A stretch of 64,000 nucleotides of DNA from Maritimibacter sp. REDSEA-S28_B5 (GCA_001626765.1 LUOO01000118.1:1-64000), one strand, 5' to 3'; positions 52,763 to 61,966 are shown, counted from the stretch's first letter. Notes: generated by a model from the sequence alone, not told the origin. Numbers and translations are program-made.

Positions 52763-53392
52763 ATGGCACAAAACACGGCAATCAAAGTCAACGAGACATC
52801 GCGCAGCGCGGTTGGACGGGACGGGGTGCTGGACATTGCCGCGCGGCTTTTCCGCGAACAAGGCTACGGGTCCGTTTCGCTCCGAAAAATTGCCGAGGCC
52901 GCCGGGATCAAGGCGGGTAGCATATACTATCATTTCGGTTCCAAGGACGAGATCGTCGCGGCCGTTCTTGATGCAGGGATTCGAGTCGTTCACGCGAGCA
53001 TGAGAGACGCCATCACCGACCTGCGGGCCGATACCGACGGCGAAACGGTACTGCGCGCCGCGATCCGGGCGCATCTGCGCGCACTTCTTGATGTGAGCGA
53101 TTATACATCGGCGAATGTGCGTATTTTCGGGCAGGTGCCGCAATCCGTCCGGGATGCCAACTTGCCTACGCGAAGGGCCTATGAGGCAGAGTGGGACAGT
53201 CTTCTGTCCCAGCTTAAGAAAGACGGCACGCTGAAGCAAGACGTCGATATCCGTCGCCTGCGCCTGATGCTGATCGGTACATTGAACGCCACGCTCGATT
53301 GGTTCGACCCGGACCGCGGTAGCGCCGATGCGTTGTCACGCACCTATGCCGATGTGTTCCTCAACGGGATACTCCAAAGACAGGATACCTGA
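52763..53392 (+). CDS. TetR-family transcriptional regulator
   Basis: 209-aa repressor. The helix-turn-helix SVSLRKIAEAAGIKAGSIYYHFGSKDEIV is near residues 38-66; the ligand domain has YTSANVRIFG near 114 and LNATLDWFDP near 174. These features match both halves of the tandem TetR at 36990, so they share an ancestor. Position at the head of a carboxylase, hydratase, dehydrogenase operon is like AtuR or other isoprenoid repressors. It is the best candidate for binding the CTAACA palindromes, with an acyl-CoA intermediate as inducer; both points are inference. Confidence 0.88.
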   Translation: MAQNTAIKVNETSRSAVGRDGVLDIAARLFREQGYGSVSLRKIAEAAGIKAGSIYYHFGSKDEIVAAVLDAGIRVVHASMRDAITDLRADTDGETVLRAAIRAHLRALLDVSDYTSANVRIFGQVPQSVRDANLPTRRAYEAEWDSLLSQLKKDGTLKQDVDIRRLRLMLIGTLNATLDWFDPDRGSADALSRTYADVFLNGILQRQDT

Positions 53393-53396
53393 CTTC

Positions 53397-54995
53397 ATGG
53401 CACGTCTTGAAACAGCGGTGCTGACCGCATCAGAGACCTACACCCGCAACCACGCCGCACTAAGCGAGCGCGTCGAAACGCTGCGCGCGCGGATCGCCGA
53501 AGCAACGGCTGGCGGCCGCCCCGATATGGTCGCGCGGCATCGCAAGCGCAGCAAGCTGTTGGTCCGCGAACGGATCGACCTGCTGGTGGATCCGGGCACT
53601 GCGTTTCTTGAGCTGTCGTCGCTTGCCGCCTACGGTCAATACGGGGGCGAGGTGCCCGGTGCGGGGATCGTGACCGGTATCGGGATCGTCCACGGGCTGC
53701 CCTGCGTTGTGATCGCCAACGATGCGACAGTGAAGGGTGGGTCTTTCTATCACGAAACCGTGCAGAAACACATCCGCGCCCAGGAAATCGCAGCCGAGAA
53801 CCGGCTGCCCTGCCTCTATCTGGTGGATTGCGGCGGTGCCTATCTGCCAGAGCAGGACCGGGTTTTCCCCGATGCCCGCCATTTCGGCAATTCCTTTTAT
53901 CGCCAGACCAACATGTCGGCGAGCGGTCTGCCGCAGATCTCGGCGGTCTTTGGAGGCTGCACGGCCGGTGGGGCCTATATCCCGGCCCTGTCGGACGAGG
54001 TCATCATGGTGCGCGGCAACGCGCGCATCCATCTGGGCGGGCCGTCGATCGTCAAGGTGGCGATCAACGAAGAGGTCGATGGCGAAACGCTGGGCGGGGC
54101 CGAGATGCATTCGCGTGTTTCGGGGGTGTCCGACCATCTGGCCGAGGACGAGTACCACGCATTGGCACTCATGCGCGACATCGTGGCCGAGCTGGGCCAG
54201 TCGCGCGCGATGCAGCCCGACAAGGTACCACAGCCGCCCGCGCATGATCCCCAGGAACTGCTTGGCGTCATCAGCGCCGATCGCAAACAGCCCTATGACA
54301 TGCGCGAGGTTCTGCTGCGCATGATCGACGCCGGCGAATTCCGCGAATTCAAGCCCGGATGGGGTGAGACGCTGGTCTGTGGCACAGCGTGCATCCATGG
54401 ATACCGGGTTGGCATTCTGGCCAACAACGGTGCGCTTTTGTCCGCAAGTTCGCTGAAGGGCGCGCAATTCGTGTCGATGTGCGATCAACGCAACATCCCG
54501 CTTTTGTTCCTGCACAACATCTCGGGCTTCATGGTTGGCACCGACGCTGAACGCGGCGGCATAGCCAAGGACAGCGCCAAGCTGGTCTATGCCATGTCGG
54601 TGGCCAAGGTGCCGCGCCTGTCGGTGCTGCTGGGTGGCTCTTACGGGGCGGGCAACTACGGCATGTGCGGACGTGGCTTCGCCCCGAATTTTCTCTTTGC
54701 CTGGCCCACTGCGGAACTGGCCACCATGTCTGCCGACATCGCCACAAATGTGATGCTGGAACTGCGCCGCCAGAAAGGGGGCGACCCGGGCAAGATGGAG
54801 GCCGACATGAAGCTGATCGAGGAGCAGGTTCGGGCCCAGTACGGTGAACAGTCCGATCCCTATTATGCCACCTCGCGGCTTTGGGATGACGGGCTGATCG
54901 AACCCGCGCAAACCCGCGATATCCTTGGCCTGTGCCTGGCCATCGTGACATCGGTGCCCGAAGCCGGTCGCCATACGCCTGTATTCAGAATGTGA
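53397..54995 (+). CDS. Acyl-CoA carboxylase 3, beta subunit (carboxyltransferase)
   Basis: 532-aa carboxyltransferase of methylcrotonyl-CoA type. IANDATVKGGSFYHETVQKH near residue 106, VDCGGAYLPEQDRVFPD near 143, GGCTAGGAYIPALSDEV near 186 and LGGSYGAGNYGMCGRGFAP near 406 are present. Residue 163 is Phe (RHFGNSF), as in carboxylase 1. The start is the ATG four bases after the TetR stop. Gene order beta subunit, hydratase, alpha subunit, dehydrogenase resembles liu clusters, so leucine- or isoprenoid-derived 3-methylcrotonyl-CoA is the likely substrate. Confidence 0.9.
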   Translation: MARLETAVLTASETYTRNHAALSERVETLRARIAEATAGGRPDMVARHRKRSKLLVRERIDLLVDPGTAFLELSSLAAYGQYGGEVPGAGIVTGIGIVHGLPCVVIANDATVKGGSFYHETVQKHIRAQEIAAENRLPCLYLVDCGGAYLPEQDRVFPDARHFGNSFYRQTNMSASGLPQISAVFGGCTAGGAYIPALSDEVIMVRGNARIHLGGPSIVKVAINEEVDGETLGGAEMHSRVSGVSDHLAEDEYHALALMRDIVAELGQSRAMQPDKVPQPPAHDPQELLGVISADRKQPYDMREVLLRMIDAGEFREFKPGWGETLVCGTACIHGYRVGILANNGALLSASSLKGAQFVSMCDQRNIPLLFLHNISGFMVGTDAERGGIAKDSAKLVYAMSVAKVPRLSVLLGGSYGAGNYGMCGRGFAPNFLFAWPTAELATMSADIATNVMLELRRQKGGDPGKMEADMKLIEEQVRAQYGEQSDPYYATSRLWDDGLIEPAQTRDILGLCLAIVTSVPEAGRHTPVFRM

Positions 54996-55004
54996 GGCTT
55001 CAAG

Positions 55005-55799
55005 TTGACCAATACCTACAACACGATCCTTGTCGAAACCGATGCGCGCGGCGTCGCCACGCTGACGCTCAACCGCCCCGACAAACACAATGCGCTGAAT
55101 GGCGAATTGATCGCAGAGCTATACGATGCCGCCGAAAAGCTGGCTGCAGATGACGATGTGCGTATTGTGGTCCTGACCGGCGCGGGCAAGAGCTTCTGCG
55201 CGGGCGGCGATTTCAACTGGTTCGCCTCTAATGTCGAGAAAACCCGTAGTGAAAGGGTCGCACAAAGCGCCACGCTGGCGCGGCTGTTGCGCCGTCTTGA
55301 CACGCTGCCCAAACCCTTGATCGGGAGGATCAACGGCCCGGCTTACGGTGGCGGTGTCGGCATGATCTCCGTCTGCGACTACACCATCGGCGCCGAAGGC
55401 GCGCGCTTCGGTCTGACCGAGGTCAAACTGGGCCTTCTGCCCGCGAATATATCGCCTTACGTGGTGGCCCGCATCGGCAAGGTGCATTCGCGTGAGACCA
55501 TGCTGTCGGGGGCGTTGTTCGACACCGCCCGCGCCGAGCGGATCGGTCTGTTGACCGAGGTTGTCGCGCCGGGCGACCTGGACGCCACGGTGAACCGGGT
55601 GGTGCATGATCACCTTCAGGCCGCGCCGGGTGCGGTGGCCGATACCAAGGCGCTGATCGCCTATGTCGCGTCCCACGATCTGGAGACCAACATGATCTAC
55701 ACCGCCGACCGGCTGGCCGATGCGTGGGAGACGGAGGAAGGTATCGAAGGCATCAACAGTTTCATCAACAAGGGCGTTCCGTCATGGCGGGTGAAATGA
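55005..55799 (+). CDS. Methylglutaconyl-/isohexenylglutaconyl-CoA hydratase-like protein
   Basis: 264-aa crotonase. SFCAGGDFNWFASNVEKTRSE near residue 63 and NGPAYGGGVGMISVCDYTI near 110 form the oxyanion hole. The GGDFNWF segment with a basic helix is characteristic of LiuC/AtuE-type hydratases, which bind carboxylated substrates. It is encoded between the two carboxylase 3 subunits, as in liu operons. It starts with TTG; GAGG lies upstream and no in-frame ATG or GTG fits. The stop overlaps the alpha subunit start as ATGA. Confidence 0.85.
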   Translation: MTNTYNTILVETDARGVATLTLNRPDKHNALNGELIAELYDAAEKLAADDDVRIVVLTGAGKSFCAGGDFNWFASNVEKTRSERVAQSATLARLLRRLDTLPKPLIGRINGPAYGGGVGMISVCDYTIGAEGARFGLTEVKLGLLPANISPYVVARIGKVHSRETMLSGALFDTARAERIGLLTEVVAPGDLDATVNRVVHDHLQAAPGAVADTKALIAYVASHDLETNMIYTADRLADAWETEEGIEGINSFINKGVPSWRVK

Positions 55800-57799
55800 G
55801 CTTCACCCGCGTTCTGATCGCCAACCGGGGCGAGATTGCCCGGCGCATCCAGCGCGGGTGCCGCAAACTGGGGCTGGAAAGCGTAGCGGTGTTTTCGGAC
55901 GCGGACCGCGACGCGCCCTTCGTGGCCGAGGCCGATCATGCCGTCTGCATCGGCGGGGCCGCCCCGTCGGACAGCTATTTGAACGTCGCGGCCATCCTTG
56001 AGGCCGCGCGGGCGACGGGCGCGGATGCGGTACACCCGGGCTATGGTTTTCTGTCTGAGAATGCCGGTTTCGCGGCGGCGGTCGAGGCGGCGGGCCTTGT
56101 GTTCATCGGGCCGGAACCCGACGCTATCGCGCGGATGGGCTCCAAGATCGAGGCCAAGGCTGCCGCCGAAGCCGCAGGCGTGCCCGTCCTGCCCGGCTAT
56201 CGCGGCGAGGATCAGTCCGACGCGCGCCTGCTGCAAGAGGCCGAGGCGCTTGGCACCCCCTTTCTGGTCAAGGCCAGCGCCGGCGGCGGCGGACGCGGGA
56301 TGCGGCTTGTCTCCGATCTGGGCGACGCACCCGAAGCGATTGCATCTGCCCGGGCCGAAGCGCAGAGCGCCTTCGACGATCCGGCGGTGTTCCTCGAACG
56401 CTATGCACCCCGTGCCCGCCACGTCGAAGTGCAGGTTCTGGGCGACACTCACGGCACCGTGCTGCATCTGGGCGACCGCGATTGTTCGCTGCAACGCAAC
56501 CACCAAAAGCTGATCGAAGAAGCCCCCGCCGCCGATCTTCCCGAGGCTGTGCGCGACCGCATGCGTGCGGCAGCGGTGCGGTTGGCGCAGGCGATCGGCT
56601 ATCGCTCCGCCGGGACGGTGGAATACCTCTATGACCCCGGGCGCGGTGAATACTACTTTCTGGAAATGAATACCCGGTTGCAGGTGGAACACCCCGTGAC
56701 CGAGGCGATCACCGGCATCGATCTGGTCGAATGGCAGTTGCGCATCGCGCGGGGCGAGCCGCTGGCGCTGACGCAAGGCGATGTGCAGTTTGACGGGCAC
56801 GCCATTGAAATCCGCATCGCCGCCGAAAACCCGGCCGAGAATTTCCGCCCCGAAACGGGCGAGATCAGCCTTTGGGCTCCGCCCGCCGGCGTGCGGCTCG
56901 ATACCGGGGTCGAGGCAGGCTCGGTCGTCAGCCACCATTACGATTCGATGATTGCCAAGCTGATCGTCCACGCGCCGGACCGGGCCGGTGCGATCCGTCA
57001 GGCGGTTGTCGCAATGGATGCCTTTGCAGTCGGTGGCGTCGGTCTGAACCTGGCCTATCAGCGCGCGTTGCTGACACACCCGGATTTTGCGGCGTTCCGG
57101 CACCATACCTCGGGCCTGCCCGAGATGTTCCCAGGCGGCTGGAGTGAACCGTCCGCTGATCCCCGGGACATGGCCCTTGCCGCGATGGCGCTGTATCTGC
57201 ATCTCGCCCCGGCGGGCGCGTCGCCCTGGGAAAGCCTGGGGTCATGGCGGCTCACGGCACCTGCGGGGTGGCCCGGTGCAGCATCCTATTGGGAGACGAC
57301 CAAAGACGACCCGATCCGCGTAAACGGCTCCGGGTCTGTGTTGACAGCCGTACAGCCGGACGGCCAGACCATCACGGTCGAGAGTGCCGCTTTAACAGGA
57401 TGCCGACTGAGCGGACGCATCGATGGGGTTCCGTTTTCGCGCATCGCTTACGTCGTGCGCGCGCCGAGTCACTGGCGAGTGCACCTGCAAACCCCTGCTG
57501 GAATGACCGCGACAGACCTGCGTACGCTGGAAGACCAGCATCTGCAACGTGCCACCGGCGGGTCTGGCGTCGCTGACCTGTTGTCCGCACCCATGCCCGG
57601 CGCCGTGGCCGAGGTGCGCGTCGCACTCGGCGACCGCGTCAAAGCCGGTGACACCCTGGTGGTGCTTGAGGCCATGAAGCTGTTGCAAAGCCTGCCCGCG
57701 CCGGTCGCGGGCGTGGTGACGGAAATCTATTGTGCACCCGGCGATACGGTCGCCGGGCACGCCCCACTTATCAAACTCGATCCAGAGGAAAACACATGA
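55796..57799 (+). CDS. Acyl-CoA carboxylase 3, alpha subunit (biotin carboxylase plus BCCP)
   Basis: 667-aa fused alpha subunit. RVLIANRGEIARRIQRGCRK opens the biotin carboxylase; KASAGGGGRGMRLVSDLG near residue 160 is the ATP-grasp loop; EMNTRLQVEHPVTEAITG is near 289. The C-terminal carrier domain contains LLSAPMPGAVAEVRVALGD and the biotinyl motif LVVLEAMKLLQSL near residue 626. The start overlaps the hydratase stop as ATGA; an ATG 12 bases earlier is the alternative. The stop overlaps the dehydrogenase start the same way, so hydratase, alpha subunit and dehydrogenase are chained by translational coupling. Confidence 0.91.
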   Translation: MSFTRVLIANRGEIARRIQRGCRKLGLESVAVFSDADRDAPFVAEADHAVCIGGAAPSDSYLNVAAILEAARATGADAVHPGYGFLSENAGFAAAVEAAGLVFIGPEPDAIARMGSKIEAKAAAEAAGVPVLPGYRGEDQSDARLLQEAEALGTPFLVKASAGGGGRGMRLVSDLGDAPEAIASARAEAQSAFDDPAVFLERYAPRARHVEVQVLGDTHGTVLHLGDRDCSLQRNHQKLIEEAPAADLPEAVRDRMRAAAVRLAQAIGYRSAGTVEYLYDPGRGEYYFLEMNTRLQVEHPVTEAITGIDLVEWQLRIARGEPLALTQGDVQFDGHAIEIRIAAENPAENFRPETGEISLWAPPAGVRLDTGVEAGSVVSHHYDSMIAKLIVHAPDRAGAIRQAVVAMDAFAVGGVGLNLAYQRALLTHPDFAAFRHHTSGLPEMFPGGWSEPSADPRDMALAAMALYLHLAPAGASPWESLGSWRLTAPAGWPGAASYWETTKDDPIRVNGSGSVLTAVQPDGQTITVESAALTGCRLSGRIDGVPFSRIAYVVRAPSHWRVHLQTPAGMTATDLRTLEDQHLQRATGGSGVADLLSAPMPGAVAEVRVALGDRVKAGDTLVVLEAMKLLQSLPAPVAGVVTEIYCAPGDTVAGHAPLIKLDPEENT

Positions 57800-58962
57800 C
57801 CAGACAAGACAGCATTACTCAGGTCACCGGCCCGTTCAACGAAGACCTCGAGTTGATCCGCAACCAGTTGCGCCGGTTCATTGAAGCCGAGGTGATCGCC
57901 AAGGCCGAGCCTTGGGAGGAGGAGGGCAAGGTACCCCGCGACGTGCTGCGCCGGATGGGTGATCTCGGCGTGCTGGGGATGCGCTATGACGAACAGTATG
58001 GCGGCGCGGGGCTGGACGTGATGTCCAGCGTGGTTTTGGCCGAAGAGGTCGGGCGATCCACTTTCGGCGGGTTCTCGGCCACGGTTCTGGTCCACACCGA
58101 CATGGCCTCGCCGCATCTGGAAAACGCCGGCACGCCCGAACAGAAGGCGCGCTGGATGCCGTCGATCGTCTCGGGCGAAATGATCACCGCCGTTGCTGTG
58201 ACTGAACCGGGCGCGGGCTCGGACGTGGCCGGCATGCGCACCCGCGCGGTGCGGGACGGGTCGGACTGGGTGCTGAACGGCACCAAGATGTTCATCACCA
58301 ACGGCGTGCATGGCGATCTCTACTTTGTCGGTGCCAAGACCGATCCCGATGCCAAGGGGTCGCGCGGGATCACCATGTTCGCGGTCGAAAAGGGCACGCC
58401 GGGCTTTTCGGTGGGCCGGGCGTTGAATAAGACCGGCTGGCTGTGCTCGGACACTGCCGAACTGATCTTCGAAGAAGTCCGCATCCCGACCGAAAACGTT
58501 TTGGGCGAGGTCAACCACGGCTTCTATTCGGTAATGAAGAACTTCCAGAACGAACGCATCGTGCTGGGTGCGATGGCCTGTGCCGAGGCGCAAACCGCGC
58601 TGGACATAACTGTGGATTACGTCAAGCAGCGCAAGGCCTTTGGCGGCGCTCTTTGGGACAAGCAGGCCGTGCGCCAGCGACTGGCCGACTGTCAGACGCG
58701 GATCGTGGCAGGGCGTCAGCTGGTCTATCACGCCGCCGGTTTGGATGCCGCGGGCCGTGACTGCGTGAAAGAGGTCTCGATGGTCAAAGCCTATTGCGGC
58801 GAACTGGTGAACAGCGTGCTCTATGACTGCGTCCAGTTTCATGGCGGTATGGGCTATATGCGCGAAACACCGGTGGAACGCATGTCACGCGATGCCCGTG
58901 TGCAGGCCATCGGCGGCGGGGCGAGCGAAGTCATGTTGGAAGAAGTCGCCAAGCGCATGTGA
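57796..58962 (+). CDS. Acyl-CoA dehydrogenase
   Basis: Complete 388-aa dehydrogenase. DEQYGGAGLDVMSSVVLAEE near residue 65, VTEPGAGSDVAGMRTRAV near 134, NGTKMFITNGVHGD near 162, and VQFHGGMGYMRETPVERMSR near 343 are intact. It ends GGGASEVMLEEVAKRM. It shares the last-gene position of LiuA/AtuD-like dehydrogenases and should produce the 2-enoyl-CoA for carboxylase 3. Its ATG overlaps the stop of the alpha subunit as ATGA. BioY follows after 48 bp. Confidence 0.9.
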   Translation: MTRQDSITQVTGPFNEDLELIRNQLRRFIEAEVIAKAEPWEEEGKVPRDVLRRMGDLGVLGMRYDEQYGGAGLDVMSSVVLAEEVGRSTFGGFSATVLVHTDMASPHLENAGTPEQKARWMPSIVSGEMITAVAVTEPGAGSDVAGMRTRAVRDGSDWVLNGTKMFITNGVHGDLYFVGAKTDPDAKGSRGITMFAVEKGTPGFSVGRALNKTGWLCSDTAELIFEEVRIPTENVLGEVNHGFYSVMKNFQNERIVLGAMACAEAQTALDITVDYVKQRKAFGGALWDKQAVRQRLADCQTRIVAGRQLVYHAAGLDAAGRDCVKEVSMVKAYCGELVNSVLYDCVQFHGGMGYMRETPVERMSRDARVQAIGGGASEVMLEEVAKRM

Positions 58963-59010
58963 GCTTACTATCCAAAAAAGTAACAATCTACAGAAACAAG
59001 GACGAAAAAG

Positions 59011-59577
59011 ATGAATCTGGAAACCACTCAAAGCCGATCAGTCGCAAGACTGACCCGAGAGATCTCGATAATACTCGTCGGCACAATTCTTCTGACAATA
59101 TCCGCCAAAATCGTGGTGCCGTTCTACCCCGTACCTATGTCTACACAGACCTTGGTTGTCTTGGGTCTGGGTCTTTTCCTGGGGCCGGTGCGTAGTAGTC
59201 TTGTTGTTGTGACATACCTTTTTGAAGGTCTGCTTGGCCTGCCGGTCTTCGCAGGCACGCCTCCGGCTCCGGCAGGACTGGCATATATCGCGGGTCCCAC
59301 AGGCGGATACCTGGTAGGCTTCGCACTTGCAGCGGCGGCTGCCGGTTGGGTTGTTCAAGCACTGCAAGGACTTTGGCCTTCATTCAGAGCATCTGTCGCG
59401 GTCTTTTCGGGCTCGATACTCATGTATTGCGCAGGGCTGTTCTGGTTGGGTGGCTTTGTCGGTTATGGCGAGGAATTGCTGAACGCCGGGCTTTACCCAT
59501 TCCTGATCGGGGATCTGACGAAGGCGACAATTGCTGTAGTTCTGTATTCTGCTTACCATAATCGCCGCGCTGTGTGA
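59011..59577 (+). CDS. bioY: BioY biotin transporter substrate-binding (S) component
   Basis: 188-aa membrane protein of the BioY family. It has six hydrophobic segments; IVVPFYPVPMSTQTLVVLGL near residue 34 with the PVPMTxQT motif is diagnostic, and AYIAGPTGGYLVGFALAA near 91 follows. BioY imports biotin, alone or with an ECF module. Placing it 48 bp after the carboxylase 3 operon suggests that biotin supply is coupled to expression of three biotin-dependent carboxylases. The spacer is AT-rich and AAGGACG precedes the start. No classical BioR box was seen. Confidence 0.92.
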   Translation: MNLETTQSRSVARLTREISIILVGTILLTISAKIVVPFYPVPMSTQTLVVLGLGLFLGPVRSSLVVVTYLFEGLLGLPVFAGTPPAPAGLAYIAGPTGGYLVGFALAAAAAGWVVQALQGLWPSFRASVAVFSGSILMYCAGLFWLGGFVGYGEELLNAGLYPFLIGDLTKATIAVVLYSAYHNRRAV

Positions 59578-59587
59578 CTGCCAGCCC

Positions 59588-59624
59588 AAGACCGTATCAG
59601 ACTGTTTTAGTCTCATACGGTCTT
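59588..59624 (+). terminator. Stem-loop after BioY
   Basis: AAGACCGTAT-c-AGACT and AGTCT-c-ATACGGTCTT pair over 15 bp with one mismatch around GTTTT, 11 bases after the BioY stop. No T-run follows, so termination is likely but not certain. Confidence 0.6.
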
Positions 59625-59763
59625 AGTCCGATATAAGTTGAAATGGTCCGATGCCAGATTTGGTAGGCACCGGACGCCAGCCTGAGGTTTCCGGCGCCAT
59701 GCGAGAGCAACGCACAAAACTGTGCGAACCGGATTGTTCGCAATCAATAACTGGTCGCACACA

Positions 59764-60597
59764 ATGAAAAGAAGCAGCATGTTTTTCTCAGAGCCGGAGC
59801 CTTGCCGCGCGAAGGGAGTCGAATTGGCCCCTGGAATTCTGAGGATCGTCGCGAACAATCCCGGAAAGATGACCTACCACGGGACAAATAGCTACATCAT
59901 TGATACGCCTGATGGTCGGTTCATAATCGACCCCGGCCCAGCAGAAGACAGTACACATTTCGAGGCAATCATCGAAAATTTGGGGGCCAAACCATCCGGG
60001 ATTCTGCTCACACACCACCATTCTGATCATTTTGGAGTCGTCCCAGCCCTGCGAGCACGGACAGACGCACCTGTTTATGCCTCACGGGCATTCCCTGACG
60101 ATGCATTTCGACCTGACCGGTTTCTGGAGGACGGACAGGTCATTGCCGGTCTTACCGTCCTGCACACACCTGGTCACGCGAGCGACCACCTTTGTTTCGC
60201 GAGACCTGACGGAGTGCTCTTCACGGGCGACCACGTTATGAGCTGGAACAGTTCGATCGTCAGCCCCCCTGACGGAAACATGCACGACTACTGCGCGCAG
60301 CTACAGCGGCTGATTGAGCGCGACGATAGGATCTACTGTCCGGGGCACGGACCTATACTCCGGGATCCGCAACCTTACGTCAAACGGTTGCTTTCCAACC
60401 GCATGCGTCGCGAGGCGGAGATCCTCGCCCACCTCTCAAACACCCCGGGTTCGGTCCAGAATATCGCCGCTTCCGTCTACCAGAAAACCGACCCACATAT
60501 CGCAATGGCCGCAGAACGAAACGTTGCGGCGCATCTGGAGAAGCTGTTGTCTGAGTCGCGGGTGGTACAAGATGGCGGAGTCTGGAAATTAACATAA
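59764..60597 (+). CDS. MBL-fold metallohydrolase (LACTB2-like)
   Basis: 277-aa metallo-beta-lactamase-fold hydrolase. The zinc motif LLTHHHSDHFGVV near residue 80 gives HxHxDH, and TPGHASDHLCF and LFTGDHVMSW give the next ligands; IYCPGHGPILRDP is near 190. A C-terminal winged-helix-like tail (VYQKTDPHIAMAAERN) is typical of the LACTB2 subgroup, which cleaves thioesters or RNA in different members. No clear ribosome-binding site; a GTG at 59722 could add 14 residues. It lies outside the operator-controlled operons, after the BioY stem-loop, so its link to the pathway is unclear. Confidence 0.85.
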   Translation: MKRSSMFFSEPEPCRAKGVELAPGILRIVANNPGKMTYHGTNSYIIDTPDGRFIIDPGPAEDSTHFEAIIENLGAKPSGILLTHHHSDHFGVVPALRARTDAPVYASRAFPDDAFRPDRFLEDGQVIAGLTVLHTPGHASDHLCFARPDGVLFTGDHVMSWNSSIVSPPDGNMHDYCAQLQRLIERDDRIYCPGHGPILRDPQPYVKRLLSNRMRREAEILAHLSNTPGSVQNIAASVYQKTDPHIAMAAERNVAAHLEKLLSESRVVQDGGVWKLT

Positions 60598-60675
60598 GAC
60601 GCGTTATGCGAATGCTTTCGGCGCATTGATATCATTGAATTTCGCCCTCTACCACCTCCCTGTGGGCGAAACCTT

Positions 60676-60708
60676 GGCGGCATCGGCTCCGCCGGTGCCG
60701 CCTCTTTT
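60676..60708 (+). terminator. Intrinsic terminator after the MBL-fold gene
   Basis: GGCGGCA-T-CGGC and GCCG-G-TGCCGCC pair around TCC and are followed by TCTTTT, a good rho-independent terminator on the plus strand, about 80 bp after the hydrolase stop. Confidence 0.7.
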
Positions 60709-60803
60709 CACCGGAATGGGATTGAGTTTGCCCTGAACGACCAAACAAACGCGGCGGCCCACCTGACAGACAGATTGTACATAGTAAAGGCGATCAAGAA
60801 CCA

Positions 60804-61064
60804 GTGAGTGTTGACAAGGAAGAAGCGGCTCCGGTCGCTCGACTCATCCGTAGTCCCGAGGGCCGAACTGTTGGCTGGGTCTATCAATGGAACACATCCG
60901 AGCTGTCCATACTCTGGCTCGGCACCGAGCGCGCTGCCGACCAAATAGATCCACTTCTGAGCAAGGACATGCTCGCTGCTGCGAAGGCAGTAGCCAACGA
61001 TGCAGTCACAGATCTCCTTGAAAAGTTGTCACGTGGGCGATCGATCTCACCGGACCCGCCCTAA
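60804..61064 (+). CDS. Small hypothetical protein
   Basis: 86-aa frame starting with GTG. It reads protein-like, with GWVYQWNTSELSILWLG near residue 24 and an amphipathic C-terminal half (AAAKAVANDAVTDLLEKL). No motif is recognised and there is no membrane segment. No close ribosome-binding site was found. It stands alone between a terminator and the secreted hypothetical; it may be an accessory gene of the mobile region. Confidence 0.4.
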   Translation: MSVDKEEAAPVARLIRSPEGRTVGWVYQWNTSELSILWLGTERAADQIDPLLSKDMLAAAKAVANDAVTDLLEKLSRGRSISPDPP

Positions 61065-61166
61065 ACCTGAAACCGCGATAAACAAACTGCGTTAGATTGA
61101 CATTCTTACAATAATATACTATTGAAGCTCATAACATACGCATATCAGCCGACTGAGAACCTCGTC

Positions 61167-61913
61167 ATGCGCAGTTTCCTTCGACATTTTACTTTTGCAA
61201 CGATTGTGAGCACGGCTTCCCTCTTCGGCGCCTCGACCAAGGCTTCGGCACAGACCTACCCGATCGATTGCGCCATTCTGCTCTGCCTCTCCGGCGGCTG
61301 GCCGGCGTCAGAACCTTGCTCGCGGGCGCGTGCAGAGTTCATCCGTCGGATCACGCCCTGGCCTGTCGAGCCCCCGCTGCAGATCTGGCGTTGCCCCATG
61401 GGGGCCTCCTTCGAACCTGTAGACGATCCCGGTCGCACTCCGCGTGTCTTTGACATCCTCTTCTCCAACGCTTCTCACCTGCCCCAGAGCCTCGCAGAAT
61501 CTGATCCCGAGAACGCTGGCGCCCTCTTGCCAGCCGTCCTGCGGTCGAAAGGTGTCGACCCCCTACCCCAACCTGACGGGTTCGCATTACATTTGATCCA
61601 GAACCGCGCCGATATCGACATCAGTGGGCCGGAATTCAATTTCGTCCGCTCTATCCGTGTCTATGATGTGCGCTACGCGCAGCAAGTCGAGTCCCGTGAC
61701 AGTGATTGCAGCCGGTACGAACACATCCGTCTCGGAACCTATGGAACCCAGGGCGATTTTTCGTGGTCTCGTTCTTCCGTCGCGGCGTTGCCCGAGGCCC
61801 ATGTCGGCTTGGAACGTTGGGGCGATCATTGTCCCTCAATCTATCACCGCTCGGTCTTCGTCGACTGGCGAGACTACGAGGGCAATTACGGGTTCGAGCA
61901 GGTGAACTACTAA
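61167..61913 (+). CDS. Secreted hypothetical protein, conjugative-element associated (tentative)
   Basis: 248-aa protein with a signal peptide (basic start, hydrophobic core near residues 8-22, likely cleavage after ASAQ near 28). The mature part is Cys-, Pro- and Trp-rich: CAILLCLSGGWPASEPC near 33 and LQIWRCPMGASF near 68. I recall such proteins next to type IV secretion genes in Rhodobacterales mobile elements, which fits the VirB1-like and VirB2-like genes 1.5 kb downstream; the function is unknown. I chose ATG 61167 because it gives a clean signal peptide; an earlier ATG (61122) adds 15 residues. Confidence 0.6.
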   Translation: MRSFLRHFTFATIVSTASLFGASTKASAQTYPIDCAILLCLSGGWPASEPCSRARAEFIRRITPWPVEPPLQIWRCPMGASFEPVDDPGRTPRVFDILFSNASHLPQSLAESDPENAGALLPAVLRSKGVDPLPQPDGFALHLIQNRADIDISGPEFNFVRSIRVYDVRYAQQVESRDSDCSRYEHIRLGTYGTQGDFSWSRSSVAALPEAHVGLERWGDHCPSIYHRSVFVDWRDYEGNYGFEQVNY

Positions 61914-61966
61914 GACGTTTTCCCTGCACCAAACCTGTACCAGAGGCCGTGCGTCGCAGCGCCCCG

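Noticed and set aside
53460-55088. Long minus-strand frame opposite carboxylase 3 beta subunit
   Set aside because: Antisense shadow of a conserved carboxyltransferase; no motif.
58963-59010. Biotin-responsive BioR box before BioY
   Set aside because: No TTATNNATAA-like palindrome could be found in the 48-bp spacer.
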